Shown here: one piece after another, positions 48,384 through 60,176 of the stretch
How positions within the stretch are numbered: position 1 is the first letter of the stretch
How the letters are laid out: every line of letters begins with the position of its first letter
Assembly: GCA_949752735.1 (NCBI GenBank)
Contig: OX457052.1
Location: forward strand, 13,243,037-13,307,036
DNA from: Lumbricus terrestris
Taxonomy: Eukaryota; Annelida; Clitellata; Crassiclitellata; Lumbricidae
Length of the DNA stretch: 64,000 nt
Reading direction: 5' to 3'
Translations under genes and position numbers: made by a program
Notes under the pieces: model-generated
The model's input: only the letters and a program-made list of their open reading frames with translations
Database searches by the model: none
Told to the model about the DNA's origin: nothing

Positions 48384-49510
48384 CATGGGCGCCCGCAGAA
48401 ATTTTCGCAGGGGGGGGCAAAATTTTTACGATAGTCACGATTACATTTTGTAGTAGAAAGAGCTTTAAAATGCAATGCTGCATGGAAATTAGGAATACAG
48501 GTATTTTTCAAAGAGGTTTCTTATGCAAATTTCTCAGTTTCATTTTGTGCATAATTTTTAATATGAATAGTTTTATTAGAAATTTGGTACAAATCAAATA
48601 GCAGATCTATGTTAAAAAGTAGTTTCCTAAAGGTGCGCTATATAATTCCATAGAATGAATGAATAACTAAATAAACGAAAAAAGTGTCCGTTTGCAAGGG
48701 GCAATTGCTCCTTTAGCTGCATGCTTCTAAAGCGCCACTCGAGAGCCAATCGCAGGGCACCAGCAGTTTCACATGTTCTGCATCGAGTCAGAAGCCTATT
48801 CCCAGGAGTAGTCAGAAAGAGGTCCGAGTCTGGTAGCCAGAGGGCCAGAGTAACTGTTAATGCGGGTGTCGTTTAGGAAGGTGGAGGATCTGAGGATCAG
48901 ATGAGTGTGGGTATCAATTCATTTTTTCAGATCTCTTTGTCAGTTTTGGGTGTAAATTCTGAGGCGTGATAACCAGAGCCAAGTTTATCTACAGTCTGAC
49001 CTCCCTGGATTCTGTACTGGCAGCTTGCTAAATGGACAAAATGGAGCCTGGCTTATAGTGGACTTGGTTTATATAATTACAATGCTGGTGAATAAGCAGA
49101 TCTCCCTGATGAAATTTCAGTGTACTTTGAGAAATTTTCACATTTTGGCGTTAGTATTTAATTTTTTGCAGTTGTGATTAATTGCATTACAGCTGGATTC
49201 CACCTAAGTAGGCCATAATCGATAGGCCTGCTGTTTGCATGGGTGCCCACAGAAAGGTTGAAAGCCAATGGTCATTGTAAGAGTTTTTAGAAAGAGCTTG
49301 AACATGCAAGGCAGAAAGTTATAAAAGCATGTTTATTTCTATAGAGATCTCTAAATGTGGATTTCTGACTTTCATTGTCTGTATCATTCGTATCAATGGT
49401 GCATTGATGCAAAGAAATTTGTTAAAAACTCAAAAGTAGTAGTTAAAAAAACATAGGTTTCAATTTTCCAGGGGGGGCAAGTGCCCCCCCTTGCCCCTAT
49501 GTGCGGGCGC
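48384..49510. mobile_element. TIR element, 1.1 kb, with empty site in sister intron
   Basis: Inverted ends ATGGGCGCCCGCA and TGCGGGCGCCCAT, with 'ccatgctgtagac' on both sides (48371-48383, 49511-49523) and only once at 52394-52406. An internal partial copy of the same element begins near 49236 ('catgggtgcccacagaaa'), so it is compound. A 270-bp relative lies at 63522-63789. No transposase seen. Confidence 0.8.
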
Positions 49511-49686
49511 CCATGCTGTAGACTATCGCTAACCTCATCCCATGTTGAATAGGCCTTACTAGAACATTGCAATATTCCATTTATTTTGCTAGATTAGAAT
49601 TTGTAGAGCTCTGACGGCATACTTTTGTACATGTAGGCTATACCCGAGCAAAAGTTCAGCTCTGTTGGAGGAAAATTTGCACTGAC

Positions 49687-49809
49687 CATTACACGATCGT
49701 CCATTTGGCGCCAAAGTGTAGCCAGGATTGCAGCTACATGTGAAGTTGCCTATGCTATTAGTACAGCGTTGAGCACATCCAGATGTCCTTGCCGCGCATT
49801 CATCGACGT
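49687..49809 (-). CDS. cbEGF exon M13 (type B)
   Basis: Begins [20 protein letters not shown], then [20 protein letters not shown]. The 1.1-kb TIR element at 48384-49510 sits in the intron downstream of it. Confidence 0.93.
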
Positions 49810-50407
49810 CTGCGTGTTTGCAAATCACAAAATTAGAATTAGTAACTTCCTGTGAAATGCATTACAACAAATGCAAAAGAGTTTCCAAGCACACTGATTT
49901 ATCTGTGCTTCCGTTCTAAGTTCACGTTTAAACCTATCCATATTGTGCATTAATGCGTGTTTATAAACATAGGCTATAACTTACAAAAATCAACTAAACA
50001 AGTTTCCTTTTGAATAGCTTAACTAACATTGCTCTATTATTTACTATCACTAGCTCATTAAGCAATCATTGTTTCCTGAACGCTCAGCTCAAGAAATTAG
50101 ACTTTATACCGAAGCAATATTCGTTTAGCACGTGAACCACGACAAGGATAGAGTATTCTAAGCAACTTGCTACGTGAATGACGTAAATGTGCAACATTTA
50201 TTACATTTTACAATAAAAATTGTACACTAATCTCTAACCTTTTATAGTGTTCGTGTATGTGTTATCTAACGAGCATCCAGATTCATAATTATCATTAAGC
50301 ACAAGAAGGTTCCGTGCTTTTAGATTTATGGACAAGACAGACAGACATTAATCGCGAAACTTTAACACAGAACATTCCAAATGTGTTAGGGCCTAAAACA
50401 ATATTAC

Positions 50408-50530
50408 CGACACAGGATCGTCCGCTTTGTGCCAAAGTGTACCCGGGATTACATCCGCACGTGTAACTTCCGATTGTGTTTGAACAGATTTGTGGGCAAC
50501 CAGAAGTTCGTGATGCGCACTCATCAATAT
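50408..50530 (-). CDS. cbEGF exon M12 (type C)
   Basis: Begins IDECASRTSGCPQICSNTIG, then [20 protein letters not shown]. It differs from M18 (43775-43897) at one base that I can see (I versus T as first full residue). Confidence 0.93.
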
Positions 50531-50734
50531 CTGAAATTGACCAAGATAATAATTTATAACCTATATAGACATGCAAATTTGTAGCAATCCAAATAACGCC
50601 TGATGAGCAGGTCCTATAATATTATCAAAATTTGCCAATTGAATGCAGTATATAATTATGACTTAATCAAAATAAATAAACTTTCCTAAATGTTTCATGA
50701 TTTACATCTGCGGACGAGATATGGTTCAACTCAT

Positions 50735-51018
50735 CAAGGCCGTAGCTAGGATTTGATTTTGGGGTGGGGGTGTTTCACCAATTTCCCTTCCCAAAAAGCT
50801 GATGACCTCTTTTTTGGTCATCCGGCCAAAATCTTCAAAAAATTTCACCAATTTTTAATTAATTCTGTTTTTTTACAATTTTCCATTTCGGGGAGTGTTT
50901 TCATGGTTTTATTTCATGGTTTTTACATCATGTGCTCGTAAACACAATCCATTATTTTTCACATTTTCCATTTGGGGGGTGTTCAAACCCCCCAAACACC
51001 CCCCTAGCTACCGTCTTG
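50735..51018. mobile_element. hAT-like element (family 5) with empty site in sister intron
   Basis: Ends CAAGGCCGTAGCTAGG and CCTAGCTACCGTCTTG with a perfect 8-bp duplication CAACTCAT (50727-50734, 51019-51026). The sister intron near 47280 shows the site once. Confidence 0.92.
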
Positions 51019-51062
51019 CAACTCATCATCTCAGGTTGATTCAATAAACAAGGACACATGGC

Positions 51063-51224
51063 CAGGGGCGGATCCAGGAAGGGGCCAATCCGGCCATGGC
51101 CCCCCATTTAGAAATTTCTTTATTTTTGACCAGCTATTTTGCTCGGAAAGTAGACGTGCCCCCCCCCATGAGTGGTTCCGTAGGACTTTGGCCCCCCCTT
51201 CGAAAATTTCTGTATCCGCCCTTG
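51063..51224. mobile_element. hAT-like element (family 4) with empty site in sister intron
   Basis: Ends CAGGGGCGGATCCAGG and CTGTATCCGCCCTTG with a perfect 8-bp duplication CACATGGC (51055-51062, 51225-51232). The sister intron near 47317 carries 'acatatgacc' without the element. Confidence 0.9.
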
Positions 51225-51316
51225 CACATGGCCACAGACGATCTGAGCCATATTAGCCTACTACAGTTTTACCAGTCGTCAATTTGTTGGCTCTTTATCG
51301 AGAAACTTGAACTGAC

Positions 51317-51439
51317 CGTTGCACGTTTTTCCGTTCTGCGCCAGAACGTAACCAGGATTGCAACCACAGCTGAAACTGCCTACGCTGTTGTTACATCGCT
51401 GAGCACATCCGGATGTTCGAGCGGCACATTCGTCAGTGT
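51317..51439 (-). CDS. cbEGF exon M11 (type A), identical to M14
   Basis: Begins [20 protein letters not shown], then [20 protein letters not shown]. By eye its 123 bases match M14 (47414-47536) at every position, and the flanking introns match too. Confidence 0.93.
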
Positions 51440-51827
51440 CTGGACAAATTGAAAACCGCAGAGGCCTTATTCATCTCATCTAAAAGTAGAGGTGAAGAGG
51501 ACGGGGAAAGAAGTAGAATAACAACAACAATAAGAAGAAGATGATGAAGAAGAAGCGAATGATGATGAAGAAACGGCAGTCGGAGAATAGGCTAAATAGA
51601 AGAAAAAGGATAGAAGAATCGGATAAAGAAAACGAACAAGAAGAACAGGAGGAGGATGAAGGATAGAAAGAAGAGATGAAGGATGAATGGCGATGATTAC
51701 AGCAACAAGAATAACATGATTAAGATGAACAAGTATCACACGAATAACAAGAACAAGCAGAGTCCCTTAACGAATCAGACCTATGAGAGATCCATGAATA
51801 TGAACCGAAAAGGACGTCAATTTTTTG

Positions 51828-51940
51828 TCTCGACTTATGGTTTACGTCTGATATTCTCAAAGTAGACGATCAGCTACAACAAGAACGCTGACCGTTAACT
51901 TTGGGAATATCAGACGGTATCTATAAGTCGAATTAAAAAA
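51828..51940. repeat. Inverted repeat, sister copy of 47935-48062
   Basis: Same arms as the 47.9 kb hairpin with a shorter loop. Duplicated together with the exon unit. Confidence 0.72.
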
Positions 51941-52568
51941 TTGACGTCGTTAACGGCAACGTTCATATTCAATTATTCCCAAGTTGTTTCATAATTGCGA
52001 AAAATCACGAACAATCTTCACCCAGAGAAAATTTTAACCTTTGTTTAATTGTACTGTACTACACAAGAAAGAAATGAATGGATGAAATACTTGCAAAGTC
52101 TGGAATGGGCCTGGAGGAGTTAAGAGAGGCGACAAGAGAGAGGAGACACTGGAGAGGATACATCATGTCTGTCGCCAGAACTCCAGGAGTTGACGGCACC
52201 AGGTGACCAGGTGACTACACAATATTGAGTTCGACTCTTTATAAAGAGCTTCCCTAACCAAGAGCCTCTTATGAGTGATCCCAGTGCAAAAGACGAGGAG
52301 AGAAAAGGCACGATTAGGCCTAAGGTGAGAGAAACATGAGGAAATACTACCAAAGGAAGACATATAGACAGTTTGACAGGTGATGACGGTAACCATGCTG
52401 TAGACTATCGCTAACCTCATCCCATGTTGAATAGGCCTTACTATAACATTGCAATATTCCATTTATTTTGCTAGATTAGAATTTGTAGAGCTCTGACGGC
52501 ATACTTTTGTACATGTAGGCTATACCCGAGCAAAAGTTCAGCTCTGTTGGAGGAAAATTTGCACTGAC

Positions 52569-52691
52569 CATTACACGATCGTCCATTTGGCGCCAAAGTG
52601 TAGCCAGGATTGCAGCTACATGTGAAGCTGCCCAAGCTATTAGTACAGCGGTGAACACACCCAGATGTTCCTGCCGCGCATTCATCGACGT
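52569..52691 (-). CDS. cbEGF exon M10 (type B)
   Basis: Begins [20 protein letters not shown], then [20 protein letters not shown]. The downstream intron is nearly the same as that of M13 (49.5-49.7 kb). Confidence 0.92.
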
Positions 52692-52913
52692 CTGCATGTT
52701 TGCAAATCACAAAATTAGAATTAGTAGCTTCCTGTGAAAAGCATTACAACAAATGCAAAAGAGTTTCCAAACACACTGATTTATCTGTGTTTCCGATCTA
52801 AGGTCACCTTTGAAACAATCCATATTGTACATTAGTGCGTGTTCATGAACATAGGCTACAACTTACAAAAATCAATTAAACAAGTTTCCTTTTGAATAGC
52901 GTAACTAACATTG

Positions 52914-53246
52914 AGGGGGGGAATGGAGTAAGCAAGCGTCTCATATAGCCTCTGCTGCTAAAAAGTCCATCACGCCACCTACACGTGGTCCCCCTGTCGA
53001 AAACGAAGTGCGTGGTGGGCGACCGAGTTCTCGCCGGTATATGCGAGAATCCAGAGGAGAAGATCCTCAAGGACGGATCACGGAACTCGGCAACGCATGG
53101 AGATGGTGTCTCGTTAAAAACACCGAGGGGAAGGCAATGGGAGACCACCCCTCTATGAATTCCGAGTAAATGTAGGTAGGGAAGAGTGGCGATATTGGAC
53201 AATGGACAGCCGAACCTGCCTAGTGGCAGAGAACCAGAAGAAGAAG
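52914..53246 (+). mobile_element. SINE-like insertion with 11-bp target duplication
   Basis: Flanked by AACTAACATTG (52903-52913) and AACTAGCATTG (53247-53257). The sister intron near 50017 has the site once and uninterrupted. It contains 'ggggaaggcaatgggagacc', a block shared with the SINE at 58460-58740, and ends in a GAAGAAGAA tail. Confidence 0.85.
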
Positions 53247-53921
53247 AACTAGCATTGCTCCATTATTGCTATCACTAACTCATTAAGCAATCATCGTTTC
53301 CTGAACGCTCAGCTCAAGAAATTAGACTTTATGCTGAAGCAATCTTCACTTAACACGTGAACCACGTCTAGAATAGAGTATTCTAAGCAACTTGCTACGT
53401 GAATGACGTAAATGTGCAAAATTTATTACATTTAACCATGAAAATTGTCCATTAATCTCTAACCAGTTATGGAAGTTGCGTATGTGCTATCTAACGAGCA
53501 TCCAGATTAATATCATTAAGCACAAGGTGGTTTCGTGAGCTTAGATTGGACAAGAGAACTCATAACTTTGAATTGCCAACTAAAGATGATAAGAACTTCA
53601 TACTTAGAGTACTTTACAATAGCTTAAAACAATTGATAAAACAAACGAAAAGTTTAAAATTAAGAAATAAAAGCAACTCATGAACAATGAACAAAAATAG
53701 TTAGAACTATTTTTCTCTTCATCTTGTAACCGTGTTGAGGCTCGTCAACTTGATTTCTGATTAAACGAATATATAATAATAAAAAAAACATTCATTAATC
53801 GCGAAACTTTAACACAGAGCATTCAAAATGTGTTAGTGCCTACACGATCAGGTTCACATTAACATCAATCTTATTTCAAAGCATGAAAGCGAATGTCGAA
53901 GATGTCTTAAAATGATCTCAC

Positions 53922-54044
53922 CATTACAGGATCGTCCGTTCTGTGCCAAAATGTAACCGGGATTACATCTACATGTGTAACTTCCGATTGTATTCGAACA
54001 GAGTTGTACACAGCCAGAAGTTCGTAACGCGCACTCATCAATAT
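53922..54044 (-). CDS. cbEGF exon M9 (type C)
   Basis: Begins [20 protein letters not shown], then SYTCRCNPGYILAQNGRSCN. It opens the C-B-A unit M9-M11, the sister of M12-M14. Confidence 0.92.
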
Positions 54045-54525
54045 CTGAAATTAACGAAGGACTTTTTATTTGCAGCTATTCAAATATATGCTAGTGACTG
54101 ATGAGCATCTAAAATAAGCTCATTCTAAATTAATGAGCATATATTCATAATAGAGAAGCTTTCCTAAGCATTTAATGATTTGACTCCTACGATATAATTA
54201 GATTCATCATATTAGGCTACATGATTTGGGAGAGCGTCGCCAGCACATGTTTAGAAAGTAACGCGAGGGCAAAAGACAAAAATTGGATCATATAGGAATA
54301 GAGAAAAAGCACAGTGAAGAAAATGACAGTGATCGCTGCAAAATATAATCGTCATTGCAAGACAGTGTAATTAAGAAGTGGCATCATGATGGACCTACAC
54401 AATATTTTTGAGAAATTCCACGTGTAGCTAAAAAATTCGCATATCGATCCAGTGAGACTTTTATAACTTCACCTGGTTGATTTCTTGCATTATACTGCTT
54501 ATATGAGTTACAAGCATCTACAATT

Positions 54526-54715
54526 GTGAGGCGCGGTGGTGTAGGGGTGTTTGGTGCCTTGGAGCCGGAAGGTTGCGGTTTCGAACCCACCTCAAACGTC
54601 TGCGTAGGGACGTTGAGCATGTGCTTCGGCGTGAAACTCTGATTAAGTGTCCCCGCTTTTGTCGGAAGCGCCTCTGAGTGATAACCTTGAAGAGGCGGTA
54701 TAACGAATGCTCACA
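54526..54715 (+). mobile_element. tRNA-derived SINE
   Basis: Starts GAGGCGCGGTGGTGTAGG and has B box GGTTTCGAACCC. The body includes 'ttcggcgtgaaactctgatt' and 'gaagcgcctctgagtgataa'. Opposite orientation to the relatives at 36675, 61860 and 63030. Confidence 0.8.
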
Positions 54716-54796
54716 CATCCATAGTATTTACAATGTTACATACATATAAAATATCGGAAATTTTCAGAATTTTTCTATCTAGAAACTTGAACTGAC

Positions 54797-54919
54797 CGTT
54801 GCACGTTTTTCCGTTCTGTGCCAGAACGTAACCAGGATTGCAACCACAAGAGAAGTTGCCTGGATTGTTACTACAGCGCTGAGCACATCCGGATGTTCGT
54901 GCGGCACATTCGTCAATGT
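54797..54919 (-). CDS. cbEGF exon M8 (type A)
   Basis: Begins [20 protein letters not shown], then [20 protein letters not shown]. It is very close to M17 and M20. A GAA/GGA tract follows on the plus strand at about 54950-55030. Confidence 0.92.
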
Positions 54920-55349
54920 CTGCGCAATATTAAAATTCAGGAGCTTCTCTTATTGAAGTAAAGGAGGAAGAAGAATTAGGAGGAGTAAAAAGAAGAGGAA
55001 GAAGAAGGAGGAGTCGAAGGCACAGTTGTTGATGAAGAAGAGGATGATGGTTTAAATAAAGAAGAGCGACGACTACAGTAATATCAGCGAGACCAAAAGA
55101 GACAATGATAACAAGAACAAGAAGTTAAAATAATCTGGATACACGTGCATACAATGTAAGCTCAGCACAGAGCGGTCAATGTTAATTTTTAGCCTCGGCT
55201 TATGATTGCAGAATCTGCACAGGTGAGAAGTTTAACCCCTGACATCTCTCGCTTGAAAGACACTAGACTATTGCCCGCCTCTTCCTATCAAGAATAGATT
55301 GATTATGTGTATCTAAAAGGCAAATGTAATTCAAGTCCGTTGAACTCAC

Positions 55350-55472
55350 CGTTGCACGTTTTCCTGTTTTGAGCCAGAACGTAGCCAGGATTGCAACCAC
55401 AAGTAAAATTGCCTAAGCTGTTGCTGCAAAACTGAGCACATCCGGATGTTCTTGCGGCACATTCATCTATGT
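55350..55472 (-). CDS. cbEGF exon M7 (type A)
   Basis: Begins [20 protein letters not shown] and ends VLAQNRKTCN. It is the first of two adjacent A modules, M7 and M8. Confidence 0.92.
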
Positions 55473-55906
55473 CTGCATACAATGAAATCACAACAGTGCT
55501 AGGCCTATTTCAAGAAGAAGAGGCAGAAGAAGAAAAGGACGCGTAAAACAGGATGAATAATGACAATGTCAGCGACTTCATTTTTTTTTACATTGGTTAC
55601 CGTCTAATCCCCTCTTCGTGTTCTCGTTATAACTCAACTGGTTATCAATGGCTTAGGCGAAAAATCTAAAAGCGATTTTCTCCTACACCGACGAGATTTT
55701 TTACATTTGCCTTCACATTTGATAGATACTCACCTTAACCACTGGACTAACCACTGGCAGCTCACCTCTTCATTATCTAGACCAACTGAATTGTTTAACA
55801 TGCCATTTATTTTGCTGTTAAGGTAGTTTTAAGCGAGGCTGATGGTAAGCCTCAATACACGATTCCTCCAATAATACATGAACTCTTATGAGAGAGTTGT
55901 ACTGAC

Positions 55907-56029
55907 CATTACAGGATCGTCCGTTTGGCGCCAAAGTGTAGCCAGGATTGCAGCCACACGTGAAGCTGCCTAAGCTATTAGTACAGCGGTGAGCACAACC
56001 AGATGTCCTTGCTGCGCATTCATCGATGT
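55907..56029 (-). CDS. cbEGF exon M6 (type B)
   Basis: Begins [20 protein letters not shown], then [21 protein letters not shown] His replaces Gln before Arg in the C2-C3 loop, as in M10. Confidence 0.92.
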
Positions 56030-56928
56030 CTGCATGTTTAATAAATCACGAAATGAGCTACAGAAGAAGTAACTTGCTGTCATTGCAATTCAGCAAAATG
56101 CATGGGAGTTTACAAGCACAATGGCTCATTTGTGTTCTTGGACTGAGGTCTTCTTTAAAACAATCCATACTACGTAAGCCTATAAGTGTGCGTTTTTGAA
56201 CATGTATCTTATCAAAAGTGCGCGCGCGCGCACATACACACACACACATATATATATACACACCAACAACACATACACACGCACTCACATAGGTGGAGCC
56301 AGCCATTGGATTCCGTCAACAGCTGACAGACTTGCGTGGATGGATGTTCCAAGTCTCGGAAACCAACATTGTGGAGGCCTATAATTGTGTTTTTAAGCAT
56401 ATGGCCCACTTCTTATCAGAACCTATAAATTAGTCTTCCTTTGAATTGCTTTGATGAATGTTCTTTACTTATTACTACGCTTAATTCGTTACAAAATAAT
56501 GCAATCATCCCTTAATGAACGTTCGACCCAAGAAATTAGACTTTCTGCCAAACCAGTTTCCTCTTAGCACGTGAATAATGCGGCTAGAACAGAGTAGGAC
56601 TATTCAGATAAGCTACGTGAATGTCATGAAATGGGAACATTTAGGCCTATATAGGCCTAGTAATACTCTCCAATAATATCCAACCCTTTAGGATGTCCGT
56701 GCATTTTGTTAGCTAATGGGATCGCCCACCTTAATATCAAGAATAATATTCTTAGTACAAGTTGGAACTGCATTTTGGAGATTTTTGAACAGCCCCTGGA
56801 AAGAGAAAAGTACATTAATTGCTATAACAACGAAACGTTAGAACAGAACTCGCAAAATATTATACACCATTGAGTTTCCTAATTAAAAGCATGAAAGCAA
56901 ACGTCGAAGGATTCTTAAATGATCTCAC

Positions 56929-57051
56929 CGTTACAGGATCGTCCGTTCTGTGCCAACGTGTAACCGGGATTACATCTGCAAGTGTAACTTCCGATTGTAT
57001 TTGAGCAGATTTGTGCACAGCCAGAAGTTCGTAAAGCGCACTCATCAATAT
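56929..57051 (-). CDS. cbEGF exon M5 (type C)
   Basis: Begins [20 protein letters not shown], then [20 protein letters not shown]. Type C modules carry R-S-C at the last cysteine and S-N-T-I-G in the middle. Splice sites are canonical. Confidence 0.92.
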
Positions 57052-57626
57052 CTGAAATTAACGAGGAACATGACTTTTGTAAATAAACATTATATATTTA
57101 TACATGTAGCCTATATAGGCCCTATATATCAAATCTTTTCAATTAACTGTTGACGAGTATATCGTAAGATGCTAATTAAATGCAGCATTTATTCATAATG
57201 AAGAACCCTGCCTAAGCTTTTTATAATTTGCCACTGGATTCATCATTTACATGATTTAAGAATGGAACTGGCTGACACACACGTTCAGAAGGTCATACAA
57301 GTGTAAAGGCAAATCTTATAATATGGAGAATAAGCACAGTTAAGGAAAGTGACAGTGAATTTGATAAGTAGGTAGTCTATTAGCCTACCATTTTTTCGAA
57401 TCAGTAGGCTAGTCTAAACATTGAGAATCAACACTATAATCCATAATTTTATAATAAATTCTCTGAGAAACTTAAATCATATTTCGCTCAGGTTGAAAAA
57501 ACTTTTACAGTTTGACTATGTTGATTTGTATATACGTGCTGCTCAAATCGACAGATATTGTGAATTTTCTTAGTTACTTCAACTGTGAAAATAATGTTAA
57601 ATGTTACACTATAAATCTGAACTGAC

Positions 57627-57749
57627 CGTTGCACGTTTTTCCGTTCTGCGCGAGAACGTAACCAGGATTGCATCCACAGGTAAAGCTGCCGACGCTGTTG
57701 CTACAGCGCTGAGCACATCCGGATGTTCTTGCGGCGCATTCGTCAATGT
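57627..57749 (-). CDS. cbEGF exon M4 (type A)
   Basis: Begins [20 protein letters not shown] and ends [10 protein letters not shown]. It follows another A module (M3), giving the CBAA form of the repeat. The longest GAA/GGA tract of the window (57796-58155) lies immediately upstream of its acceptor. Confidence 0.92.
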
Positions 57750-57795
57750 CTGCAACACAAAAGCGCATGCAGACGTTCGTTCTTCTCATTAGAAA

Positions 57796-58155
57796 GACGT
57801 AGAAGAAGAAGAAGAAGAAGAAGAAGAAGAAGAAGAAGAAAAAGAAGAAGAAGAAGAAGGAGGAGGAGGAGGAGGAGGAGGAGGAGGAGGAGGAAAAAAC
57901 CGAAGAGGAAGTGAGAAAATTGAAGCAGCAGAAGGAGAATCATGCTGCGAGTAGGAAGAAGAGGATAATAAAGAAGAAGAGGAGGAAGAAGATGAAGAAG
58001 AACAAGAATAAAACGAATTTAATGAAGAAAGAAGAAGAAGTTGATGAAAAGAAGAAGAAACACAAACCGAAAGAGAAAAGAAAGAAAAAAGAAGACGAAG
58101 GAAAAGCAGAGGAAGAAGATGCGGAAGAATTAGAATGCGAAGAAGAATAAGGAGA
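57796..58155. repeat. Long GAA/GGA purine tract
   Basis: Almost unbroken purines on the plus strand, starting about 46 bp from exon M4. In transcript sense it is a CTT/CCT pyrimidine run before the M4 acceptor. Lys/Arg/Glu-rich and Ser/Leu-rich open frames here are artefacts. Confidence 0.95.
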
Positions 58156-58459
58156 CGAGGAAGAACACGAAGAAGATAAAAAAAGGCATAAGACGGCCGC
58201 ACATCAACAAAATAAAAATTCCAGAAATAGCCTACGAGGTGCGATAAAAAAGCACTGAACATAACCTGATATACGAACATGCACGCATTATAGTGTGAGC
58301 AACATCAAGTTTTAGCCTCTGCTTTCGATCGCACACTGTTCTTTTCGCGTAAGCGAGAATGTAACCCTTAACCTCACAGACAATCATGCTAATCACTTGA
58401 CTTAAAATAATTGCCCACCACTTCCTAGTAAGATAAAATATATGTTTCTTAAAGAAATA

Positions 58460-58740
58460 ACTGGCCTAGTTAGCTACACCGGTAAGCGAGGCCGCATTTA
58501 TCTGTTGGTTGCAACGGACTGCGGTTCAAGCCCCGGGCTGGGAGTTAACATTCAGAGATTTAGATATCTCGGGCTAGCACGTGTGGGACGCAGGGGCGCA
58601 AGCTCCTGTGGAGCGACCTTGGGCAAGTTGCTTACCCATCATTGTCTGTGGGGAAGGCAACGGGAAACCACCTCACTCATCTCATCCCCAGGGGCGTAAA
58701 GCCAATGCACCCTCCTTCGGGCAGAGCACCATCATCATCA
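58460..58740 (+). mobile_element. tRNA-derived SINE with perfect 10-bp target duplication
   Basis: Flanked by TAAAGAAATA (58450-58459, 58741-58750). B box GGTTCAAGCCCC, a 'ccttgggcaagttgcttacc' core and a (CAT)n tail. Confidence 0.9.
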
Positions 58741-58785
58741 TAAAGAAATAGAAAATCATTTGCTATTTGAGAAGCTTGAACTGAC

Positions 58786-58908
58786 CGCTGCACGTTTTTC
58801 CATTCTGCGCCAGGGCGTAGCCAGGATTGCAGCCACAAGTAAAACTGCCTGGGTTGTTGCTACAGCGCTGAGCACACCCGGATGTTCTTAAGACACATTC
58901 ATCAATAT
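58786..58908 (-). CDS. cbEGF exon M3 (type A)
   Basis: Begins [20 protein letters not shown] and ends [10 protein letters not shown]. Type A modules share C-S/N-N-x-x-G and L-A-Q-N-x-K-T-C. A GGA-rich tract lies just upstream in transcript sense (about 58945-59000). Confidence 0.9.
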
Positions 58909-59117
58909 CTGCATCGAATGAAAACCGCGTGAGTGTTATCCTTCTAATGTGGAAGAAGCAGACGGAGCAGAGGAGGAGGAGGAAGAGATGGAGAAGAAAC
59001 AGCGACGACAGCAGGGAAAAGATCAACAGGGCCATGGTGAGCAAGTAGGGAAAATTATAAGGAGAACAGTCCCTTAGCAAAACCACCCTAAGAGACGTCA
59101 ATTTTATATAAAACTAG

Positions 59118-59558
59118 ATGTGTTACCCGGCGCTGCCAGGGAAATTTAGGGCTTTAAGCACTACTCCACTGTGGTACCCATCGTTAACCGCTAAATTTCG
59201 GGCTTTCACCAACCCTCCACCCCACCCCCGCTTTCCAAAAAAGCCAAACGTGACCCACCCACTGCGGGGCGCTACGGAAATTATTACTGGGCAAGTATGA
59301 CGCCATGCGTACTGTAGACTCTTAGCGTGAGCGATTATTGATGAAATCTGTCTTAAAACGCTTGTAACTCTCGTTTTAAAGTGAATTTAAAGCTGAAAAT
59401 AGTTGCGTTTGCCTTATAATTTGGGTAAGAATCAATTGCAAAATTTTTTGTAGGCCTAAACCGACGCTGTTTCATTTCCGAGACTATTTTGTCAAAATCC
59501 GTACAAACAAACAAACATATGGAATTTCGGAATTATAATATAAGATATTGACGACGTC
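59118..59558. mobile_element. Dispersed repeat starting 'gatgtgttacccggcgctgc'
   Basis: The start (tgttacccggcgctgcc) and end (caaacaaacatatggaattt, then 'ataatataagat') resemble widespread RTE-associated or SINE-like repeats of invertebrates. No coding capacity. The class is uncertain. Confidence 0.6.
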
Positions 59559-59744
59559 CATTTAAGTCTCGGACTATGATTGCCGTCTGATCTCCACAAA
59601 AGTGTGCGGCCAATGCTCTCACTATGACTGAGTTGGCATTTTAATTAGCATGGGTGCTACGAATCTCGAAACAATCTTCTCGACGACAAAGATTTCAATC
59701 TTTGCACTCACGGTCGACACATGATCAAGTTAACCACTATAATC

Positions 59745-59998
59745 TAATCTAATCTAATAAAGCATTTGTAAAGCGCTTCTCATGGCAGAGATATTCAGAA
59801 GCGCTCTCAGCGTGACAGGCCCATGAAAAGAGAAATGTCTTCAAGCAGCAAAAAGATGCAGGTGAATTACCTATAAGAATCCTGCCACAAATTTCAGAAG
59901 GAAGGTGATTCCAAATTAAAGGACCAACAATAGCAAAAACCCGATGTTGGGTTAATGAGGGTCGTGATCTATGTTGGCTACAAATATAATATATCAAT
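59745..59998 (-). mobile_element. LINE 3' tail fragment
   Basis: Minus-strand frame with F-A-I-V-G-P-L-I-W-N-H-L-P-S-E-I, the terminal motif of CR1/L2-like reverse transcriptases, then 'cagaagcgctttacaaatgc' style tail and an (ATTAG)n end. Confidence 0.78.
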
Positions 59999-60176
59999 GA
60001 CCACGACCGACTTCCACAATAATATATCTAGACTATAATTTTCTATATTTTTTATATGCCATTTATGTTGCTGACAAGCGAATTCGAAAGCGCTGATGGT
60101 AGGCTTTAGTAACAGTATGCGGGTACTCCATTAGCACATGTGCAATGTTTGAGGAGTAGTTTGAAAGTTAACTAAC

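Noticed and set aside
57789..58280. Open frames of 60-163 codons over the GAA/GGA tract
   Set aside because: Low-complexity Leu/Ser or Lys/Glu translations of a purine repeat, with no splice context.
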